Shown piece by piece: positions 58,871-64,000 of a stretch of DNA of 64,000 nt (positions are counted from its first letter, which is position 1; the number at the start of each line of letters is the position of its first letter). Below the pieces are notes generated by a model. That model was not told the origin of the DNA, made no database searches, and saw only the letters and a program-made list of their open reading frames with translations. Location: assembly GCA_009777995.1 (NCBI GenBank), contig WRKT01000004.1, positions 1-64,000 of the forward strand, in the 5' to 3' direction. Both the position numbers and the translations under genes were made by a program. Origin of the DNA: Treponema sp. Lineage in GTDB: Bacteria > Spirochaetota > Spirochaetia > Treponematales > Breznakiellaceae.

Positions 58871-59128
58871 TTACAAATTTTCATTAAAAAATTTAAGAAG
58901 ATCGACTATAGCAGATTCTTCGCCGACTCCATCTGCAATCACTTTCACAATATCACCTTGCTTTACTCCAAGACCCATTAAAGCAGTTAATTTACTTCCC
59001 TGAATCGTTTTAGAGCCTTTAGAAATAGTCACATTGCATTCAAACGCTTTACACATTTTAACAATTAATCCTGCAGGCCGTGCATGTATGCCAATTGGAT
59101 CATTAATTTTATATTCAAATTCTTTCAT
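58871..59128 (-). CDS. ptsH: PTS phosphocarrier HPr
   Basis: The 85-aa product has the active site 'GIHARPAG' with His15 and Arg17. At position 46, where Gram-positive HPr carries the regulatory Ser phosphorylated by HPr kinase, it has Lys ('QGSKLTALMGLG'), although Ser45 is adjacent. It should therefore take part in sugar transport but not in classical HPr(Ser-P) catabolite repression. It overlaps rpiB by 4 bp and precedes ptsI. Confidence 0.95.
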   Translation of the reverse strand: MKEFEYKINDPIGIHARPAGLIVKMCKAFECNVTISKGSKTIQGSKLTALMGLGVKQGDIVKVIADGVGEESAIVDLLKFFNENL

Positions 59129-59577
59129 CCTAAATCTCCTGTCTCTTCTATTCTAGCTATCATATCCAATCTTTTTTGATGCCGCCCGCCTTCATATTTG
59201 GCATTGAGCCACTCATCCACTATCATTTTAGCCATTTCAATACCTATAACTCGAGAACCAAACGCAAGTACATTTGTATTATTATGCTCCTTAGACATTT
59301 TAGCAGAAAATGGTTCACTGCAAACACAAGCACGAATTCCCTTCACCTTATTTGCAGCAATTGAAATACCAACCCCTGTACCACAAATTAAGATACCACC
59401 ATCAACTTCTCCGCTTTTAACCATACAGGCAACTTTAAACCCGCTGACAGGATAATCAAATCTATCCGAGCTATTTGTCCCAACATCAATTATTGTATGT
59501 CCTTTCTCCCTTAGATGTTCAACAATTTCATTTTTCATCTCTATTGCAACATGATCATTCCCAATAGCTAGTTTCAT
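59125..59577 (-). CDS. rpiB: Ribose/allose-6-phosphate isomerase (RpiB type)
   Basis: The 150-aa product is a complete RpiB: 'MKLAIGNDHVAIEMKNEI' (GxDH), 'FDYPVSGFKVACMVKSGEVDGGILICGTGVGISIAANKVKGIRA' with the catalytic Cys, and 'EHNNTNVLAFGSRVIG'. RpiB enzymes isomerise ribose 5-phosphate and often allose 6-phosphate. The next gene encodes an AlsE-like epimerase, with a 4-bp overlap, so allose 6-phosphate to allulose 6-phosphate is the favoured reaction in this operon (inferred). Confidence 0.93.
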   Translation of the reverse strand: MKLAIGNDHVAIEMKNEIVEHLREKGHTIIDVGTNSSDRFDYPVSGFKVACMVKSGEVDGGILICGTGVGISIAANKVKGIRACVCSEPFSAKMSKEHNNTNVLAFGSRVIGIEMAKMIVDEWLNAKYEGGRHQKRLDMIARIEETGDLG

Positions 59578-60224
59578 AAGGCCGCTCCCTTGTAAAGCGA
59601 TTCCAAAACATGCGCATAGCTACCTTTTTTCCCAAACAAAGCACTTGTACCCAATACGAAACCATCTACTCCTTGTTTTGACAATTCTTGAATTTTCTGC
59701 GGACTACAAGCACCATCTATAAACAGCTTAAAACCAAATTTTGGCTTCAAAGTAACCAGCTTTATAATTTTTGCAGTTACAAATTCCAAAAATTTTTGAC
59801 CTGCAAACCCCGGATTAACAGTCATTGCCAACAAGTAATCACACATATGAAGCATTTCCTCGATTTTCTCAATGCCGGTATCCGGATTGATAGCCAACCC
59901 TGCCTTACACCCGGCTTCGCGAATTTGAGCTAATGTTCTAACTACATAACGCTCGCTTTCAGGATGTATGTAAATTATGTCACAGCCGGCATCAATAAAC
60001 CATTTAATTTTATCCGAAGGATTTTCTATCATTAGATGTGCATCAATAGGCTTTTTAGTATTACGTCTAATGCATTTTATATCTTCAATACCCATTGCCA
60101 TGTTTGGAACAAAACAACCATCCATTACATCGCAATGAAAAACATCAGCACCGGCTTCATCCAGTAGTCTAACTTCTTCTGCCAAATGATCAAAGTCGGC
60201 GCACATCATGCTGGGGAAAAACAT
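59574..60224 (-). CDS. Ribulose-phosphate 3-epimerase family, AlsE-like
   Basis: The 216-aa barrel has 'PSMMCADFDHLAEEVRLLDEAGADVFHCDVMDGCFVPNMAMG' (metal-binding His and Asp), 'DAHLMIENP', 'LLAMTVNPGFAGQKF' and 'LFIDGACSPQKIQELSKQGVDGFVLGTSALF'. 'MTVNPGFAGQ' and 'GTSALF' are closer to the E. coli allulose-6-phosphate 3-epimerase AlsE ('MTVDPGFAGQ', 'GTSGLF') than to Rpe ('MSVNPGFGGQ', 'GSAIF'-type). Product would be fructose 6-phosphate. It overlaps rpiB by 4 bp. A role as pentose epimerase is the alternative. Confidence 0.85.
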   Translation of the reverse strand: MFFPSMMCADFDHLAEEVRLLDEAGADVFHCDVMDGCFVPNMAMGIEDIKCIRRNTKKPIDAHLMIENPSDKIKWFIDAGCDIIYIHPESERYVVRTLAQIREAGCKAGLAINPDTGIEKIEEMLHMCDYLLAMTVNPGFAGQKFLEFVTAKIIKLVTLKPKFGFKLFIDGACSPQKIQELSKQGVDGFVLGTSALFGKKGSYAHVLESLYKGAAL

Positions 60225-60237
60225 TATAAACTCAATC

Positions 60238-61200
60238 TTATCTGCGGGAAGCAGACATGCGCTCCCAGGTTTTTGCTCGACCTTTGATCGTTATAGCCAT
60301 CTGATAAATATTCTCAGGTATACTCATACCCCCAAGCCCTGCGTCACCAATAGAATGAATATCTGCACCGGTTAATTTGCTCCAAAGTGAACACTGACGG
60401 ATGGTATCTACATCTGAACCCTCAACTGTGCCGTCAAGGAAGGTCATCACAAGTGTACCCTGCTTATATGTATGGACGAAAGTTACCAAATCCCGAATAC
60501 AGTCCACATTAATCCCCCAGCGACTGCCCGGCATTGGCATGCAAATAACATCAGCACCGGCATCAATAAGGCTCGAAATAAGCTCTTTGTAGAAATCCTG
60601 CGATCTCATAGGATCACCTATGACAGGCTCTTTGGAACCGTCCTCCCATTTACCGGAAAATATTACCATATTATCACCCAGAACTTTTTTTGCTTCTTTT
60701 GTTGCATTTAAAATTGCATCATACTTTGTCCCAGTACCCGGATTCCCACCTAAAACAACAAAGTCTACCTTTTCATCAAGGAGCTTCTGTAGGTTTTTAG
60801 GACTAGCTATACGATCTTCTCTTACAAGGAAGCTTAAAAAGTTGGATTTATCACTTTCTTGCCCACATTCCAGGTAAACCCCAATAGGAACATCAATTAA
60901 CTTTCTCATCTGTGGAATACGATACTGTTCTCTACTGAAGCCTTCTGCAGTTAGACCACTAATAATAAGCCCGGGATGTTCAGCATCTTCATTAGCTGAA
61001 TAGCCGTTAAAAAAGACCATATCTGCACCCATAGCCTGCGCAAGTTCAGGATTTGTAGTACCCATGGAAAGCGGAACCATGCCGACATAATTCTGTGACA
61101 GGATTACACGACCCTCACTATCCCAGATGGATTTTTTAAGATCACTTGCAGACATTTTTTGGATATCTGTACGTTTTGCATTAATTAATCTTGTAGCCAT
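60238..61200 (-). CDS. TIM-barrel-like protein of PTS operons, unknown
   Basis: The 320-aa product resembles the PEP-mutase/TIM-barrel proteins encoded in lactose/cellobiose-type PTS operons of Firmicutes (DUF7916-like; name uncertain). It shows 'GMVPLSMGTTNPELAQAMGADMVFFNGYSANEDAEHPG', 'VDFVVLGGNPGTGTKYDAI', 'DAGADVICMPMPGSRWGINVD' and 'TGADIHSIGDAGLGGMSIPENIYQM'. The glycine-rich loops suggest a phosphate-binding barrel. It lies 13 bp downstream of the GH1 gene and 13 bp upstream of the epimerase gene. Its activity is not known. Confidence 0.7.
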   Translation of the reverse strand: MATRLINAKRTDIQKMSASDLKKSIWDSEGRVILSQNYVGMVPLSMGTTNPELAQAMGADMVFFNGYSANEDAEHPGLIISGLTAEGFSREQYRIPQMRKLIDVPIGVYLECGQESDKSNFLSFLVREDRIASPKNLQKLLDEKVDFVVLGGNPGTGTKYDAILNATKEAKKVLGDNMVIFSGKWEDGSKEPVIGDPMRSQDFYKELISSLIDAGADVICMPMPGSRWGINVDCIRDLVTFVHTYKQGTLVMTFLDGTVEGSDVDTIRQCSLWSKLTGADIHSIGDAGLGGMSIPENIYQMAITIKGRAKTWERMSASRR

Positions 61201-61215
61201 TATAATTCTCTCCTT

Positions 61216-62610
61216 TTAATCAAGTTTATAATCTGCTTCTGTAATATCACTCAGATCGCTGCCATTAGAAGCAATACACTTTCTGTACCAATAAAATGAG
61301 TCTTTAGGGATTCGTTTATAATCATTTTCTCGATCTACATAAATCAAGCCATATCGTTTAGAAAAACCTTCATGGGTGCTATAGAGATCGATTGCTGACC
61401 ATGTGCAATAGCCAATCATCTCCACACCTTCATCAACTGCTTCTCGCATACGCGTAATATAATCCCGGAAATACTTTATCCGGTAATTATCATGGATACG
61501 ACCATCAGGCGAAATTCCGTCACGATGAGCAAGGCCATTTTCTAAAACAAGAATCGGCATCCTATATCTATGCCAATAATCTTTTATCATACTCTTAATT
61601 GCATAAGGATCAATCTCCCAGCCCCATTCATTACGATCAACATATTGGTTTTGCAATCTGGAAAAAGCTCCCTGATTACCCTTTTGTTCTTCAGTCTTTG
61701 CTTGAATAATCGCAGATGAATAACAGGTAAAAGAGAAGAAATCAGGCTCTGCTCCGGTTAAAATATCCATATCACCATTTTGGATATAATTACTTACATC
61801 AATGCCAAATTTATTTTGAAAATGGTGATTATATATTTTGCGGCAGTAAATATCTCCATAATCGTAGTACACAGATTGACGAATTTCATCACAAGCTTCA
61901 ACATCTTTGGGATTACATGTTGCAGGATAAAAAGTCACGCCAAGATTATTCCCTGCGACTTTAGCAAGAGGATCACAAGTATGGATTATACGGGTAGCAA
62001 GCGCCCAACATAAAACACCGTGATGTTCACCTAAAAACGATTCTACCGCATCTTTTGGTTTATAACCTGTCATATATTCGGTCATTCCAAGAGCAGCTGC
62101 ATTCTGTTCATTAAAAGGTACATAATACTTTATACGACCCTTAAATCTTGTAGCAACTGTCTGTACATAACGACAAAAATATTCAATAATCTCCCTTTCT
62201 GTAAACCCTTTACAATTTTTACTCAAATTTGCAGGCATATCATATGCATACAATGTACAGATGGGTTGAATATTATACTTCTCTAGTTGAGTAAGAATCC
62301 TATCATAAAAAGCAAGCCCTTCTTCATTCGGATGCTTTTCATCTCCATTTGGGAAAATACGGGTCCAAGCCATACTGAATCTATAAATCCCAAAGCCCAT
62401 CTTTCCTAATAAAGAAATATCCTCTTCAACATGATGGTAATGATTGGAAGCAACTTTGAAATCCGCAAAATTGGCATTAGGATTTGCAAACATCCCCTGA
62501 TTAAGGCGAATGTCGGCAATAGAAACACCGACACCGCCTTCATTTCTGCCACCTTCAAATTGCTGAGCGTTTGTAGAAGATCCCCATAGAAAGCCCTTCG
62601 GGAATGGCAT
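61216..62610 (-). CDS. bglA: GH1 6-phospho-beta-glucosidase-like hydrolase
   Basis: The 464-aa product is a GH1 glycosidase with acid/base Glu in 'YYVPFNEQNA' and nucleophile Glu in 'ILVLENGLAHRDG'. 'FLWGSSTNAQQFEGG' opens the barrel. Its place in a PTS operon makes a 6-phosphoglycoside the likely substrate. The acid/base motif is FNEQ instead of the usual TxNEP, so Pro is lost after Glu and Asn-Glu-Gln is used, as in 6-phospho-beta-glucosidases of the BglA type. It releases glucose 6-phosphate or a related sugar phosphate plus the aglycone. Confidence 0.9.
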   Translation of the reverse strand: MPFPKGFLWGSSTNAQQFEGGRNEGGVGVSIADIRLNQGMFANPNANFADFKVASNHYHHVEEDISLLGKMGFGIYRFSMAWTRIFPNGDEKHPNEEGLAFYDRILTQLEKYNIQPICTLYAYDMPANLSKNCKGFTEREIIEYFCRYVQTVATRFKGRIKYYVPFNEQNAAALGMTEYMTGYKPKDAVESFLGEHHGVLCWALATRIIHTCDPLAKVAGNNLGVTFYPATCNPKDVEACDEIRQSVYYDYGDIYCRKIYNHHFQNKFGIDVSNYIQNGDMDILTGAEPDFFSFTCYSSAIIQAKTEEQKGNQGAFSRLQNQYVDRNEWGWEIDPYAIKSMIKDYWHRYRMPILVLENGLAHRDGISPDGRIHDNYRIKYFRDYITRMREAVDEGVEMIGYCTWSAIDLYSTHEGFSKRYGLIYVDRENDYKRIPKDSFYWYRKCIASNGSDLSDITEADYKLD

Positions 62611-62619
62611 ATGTACCTC

Positions 62620-63915
62620 TTATTTTGATACCGCAGCGCGTTCTTCTTTTAAAGCATTGAGGTCACATACTTTAAAAAATGGGAAGTAAATAATAATGCT
62701 TGCAGCACATGCAATAATCAAGAAAATACCAAGTGAGATACCACCTCCAAGGAGGAATCCTGCAACAGGACCGGGTAGTGTCATAACTGTTAGTCTAATA
62801 ACAGGAATTCCAACAAGCCCGATGTTCATTAAAATAAACATTATCGTATACACGATGAGCGGTGTTGCAATAAAAGGTATACCCATAACCGGATTTAATA
62901 CCATTGGGAAGCCGTAAATAACAGGTTCGATAATATTGAACATACCGGGTGCGAAAGCGACCTTACCCAGTGCCTTATATCGCGCACTCTTTGCGAAAAG
63001 CATGTTTATATATAAGCCAAACATGCAACCGGGCCCGCCCATAAATTGAATAGCCACAAAAAATGTCATCATGCTGAGCATGAATGGTAACGGTTGACCT
63101 GCAGTATAGGCTTCAAAATTAGCTGCCGCAGGAACACCAAGTATTGGGGCCATAACAGAAAACACAACCAACGTACCATGAACACCCATCCACCAAAGCA
63201 CACAAGCAACAAGCAATGCTGCAAGATGAGCCGGGAAGCTGTTTCCAAGACCAAGCAGTGGCAATGCAACCATTGAGTAAATAAATTGATGGAAACTGCC
63301 GAATGTAGAATTCTCAAAAACAGCACGCAATACAATAAACGGAATGGCTGTAAGGAATACAGGTACAACAGCTTCAAACGGCTTTGAAACAAATTCGGGT
63401 ACCATCTCAGGCATCTTGATTTTAATACCCCGTTTTAATATTTTACTGAAAAGAAGTGTGCCGATGATTGCACAGAACATGGCAGAGAATACTCCCTGCG
63501 CACCAAGCCAGCTTGTATTTATGAATATACCACCTTCCATAGCTTGAAGAGGAGTCAGTATTAAAAAGAGCATAATTGTCAGCATGGCTCCTTGGAATGG
63601 GTTATCACCATGCTCTTTTGCAAAACCATAACCCAGAGAAAGACACATAAAGACAGCAACCATATTACACACATTTATAATTGCAGTTAATAATGGGCCA
63701 ATCCCGGTAGTTTGCAGGAAACCGGTATATCCTGCACCGAAAGGTAAACCATTAATCAATGACAGAATTGCACCGGTCAGGAGTACACCAATCATGGCAG
63801 CCATATTACGGCTTAGAACGCCCAACCACCTATTCCCCTGTACTTTACCTGCAATTTGCTGTGCCTTCTCAACAAAACTTGAGCCAAGGGTAACTTCACC
63901 ATTATTTGAGTACAT
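62620..63915 (-). CDS. PTS lactose/cellobiose-type IIC permease
   Basis: The 431-aa product has about ten membrane helices with the IIC signature 'AALLVACVLWWMGVHGTLVVFSVMAPILGVPAAANF' and 'VAIQFMGGPGCMFGLYINMLFAKSARYKALGKVAFAPGMFNIIEPVIYGFPMVLNPVMGIPFIATPL'. The 'NIIEPVIYG' motif is the sugar and phosphate site. The ribosome binding site AAGGAGG is present before the ATG at 63915. It transports and phosphorylates a beta-glucoside-type sugar with the IIB encoded upstream. Confidence 0.95.
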   Translation of the reverse strand: MYSNNGEVTLGSSFVEKAQQIAGKVQGNRWLGVLSRNMAAMIGVLLTGAILSLINGLPFGAGYTGFLQTTGIGPLLTAIINVCNMVAVFMCLSLGYGFAKEHGDNPFQGAMLTIMLFLILTPLQAMEGGIFINTSWLGAQGVFSAMFCAIIGTLLFSKILKRGIKIKMPEMVPEFVSKPFEAVVPVFLTAIPFIVLRAVFENSTFGSFHQFIYSMVALPLLGLGNSFPAHLAALLVACVLWWMGVHGTLVVFSVMAPILGVPAAANFEAYTAGQPLPFMLSMMTFFVAIQFMGGPGCMFGLYINMLFAKSARYKALGKVAFAPGMFNIIEPVIYGFPMVLNPVMGIPFIATPLIVYTIMFILMNIGLVGIPVIRLTVMTLPGPVAGFLLGGGISLGIFLIIACAASIIIYFPFFKVCDLNALKEERAAVSK

Positions 63916-63941
63916 AAAATCCTCCTTAGTCTTGACTTGAA

Positions 63942-64000
63942 CTAAACTATTTTCTTCTCTTTCATGATTTTTTCAGCAGCCTCAAAGACATTTTTCCCGT
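63942..64000 (-). CDS. Partial CDS, probable PTS IIB component (C terminus)
   Basis: The last 18 codons before the stop at 63942-63944 encode GKNVFEAAEKIMKEKKIV; the gene continues beyond the window. It lies 26 bp upstream of the IIC gene on the same strand, the usual place of the IIB gene in lactose/cellobiose-type systems, and the helical, charged end fits a IIB. Identity is inferred from position more than sequence. Confidence 0.5.
   Translation of the reverse strand, partial: GKNVFEAAEKIMKEKKIV

Overview
The window looks like the chromosome of a Treponema-like spirochaete (inferred, moderate confidence). Supporting signs are an XPB/ERCC3-type helicase of the kind known from Treponema, signal-peptide beta-barrel proteins without clear relatives outside spirochaetes, several Fic, PD-(D/E)XK and DUF4143 accessory genes of the sort that are multicopy in host-associated treponemes, and anaerobic fermentation genes (butyrate kinase, ferredoxin-type aldo/keto reductase). 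Genes are tightly packed, mostly on the minus strand, with many 4-base stop/start overlaps. No rRNA, CRISPR array or complete insertion sequence was seen.

Layout. 1-1.7 kb: PD-(D/E)XK (Rpn-like) and Uma2 nuclease-fold genes. 1.7-7.6 kb: outer-membrane-like protein, butyrate kinase, a class II Fic protein preceded by five 10-bp tandem repeats, a DEAD-box RNA helicase, and a class I Fic toxin with its VbhA-like antitoxin. 7.7-9.6 kb: two tRNA-Ser genes, each followed by a hairpin echoing its own 3' end, a long terminator, a DUF4143 ATPase and a 33-bp tandem repeat. 9.5-17.7 kb: nitroreductase, ABC exporter, tRNA-Ala, HflX, envelope proteins, LysM/M23 peptidase, polyprenyl synthase and RlmE. 17.7-23 kb: operon of a flavodoxin-fold reductase, XPB helicase, a Helicase_C_3-type partner and a NYN/LOTUS protein. 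23-25.7 kb: GntR-controlled ABC transporter plus DUF2807 lipoprotein, with a clear promoter and operator. 25.7-32.8 kb: a MoxR/DUF58/SpoIIM/RDD membrane-complex operon. 33 kb: tRNA-Thr.

33-40 kb is the least understood part: a DUF4832 lipoprotein, an AAA+ ATPase with a DUF4116 protein, two unknown small proteins, and at its head a stand-alone CARF-like protein followed 9 bp later by a sigma-70-like protein, with a perfect 26-bp palindrome upstream. I regard the CARF/sigma pair as the best candidate for an undescribed signalling system. 40-50 kb: AddA and AddB, an MFS permease, a phosphodiesterase-like enzyme and an iron-sulfur aldo/keto reductase. 50-55.3 kb: a mutasome-like operon (DUF72, a Y-family polymerase lacking its catalytic carboxylates, and a DnaE2/ImuC-type polymerase), apparently read from a leaderless promoter. 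55.3-56.8 kb: small accessory genes.

56.9-64 kb: a self-contained phosphotransferase operon. It holds the end of a probable IIB, then IIC, 6-phospho-beta-glucosidase, a TIM-barrel protein, an AlsE-like epimerase, RpiB, its own HPr, its own Enzyme I and IIA. The RpiB plus AlsE-like pair suggests that an allose- or allulose-type sugar phosphate is formed and converted to fructose 6-phosphate.
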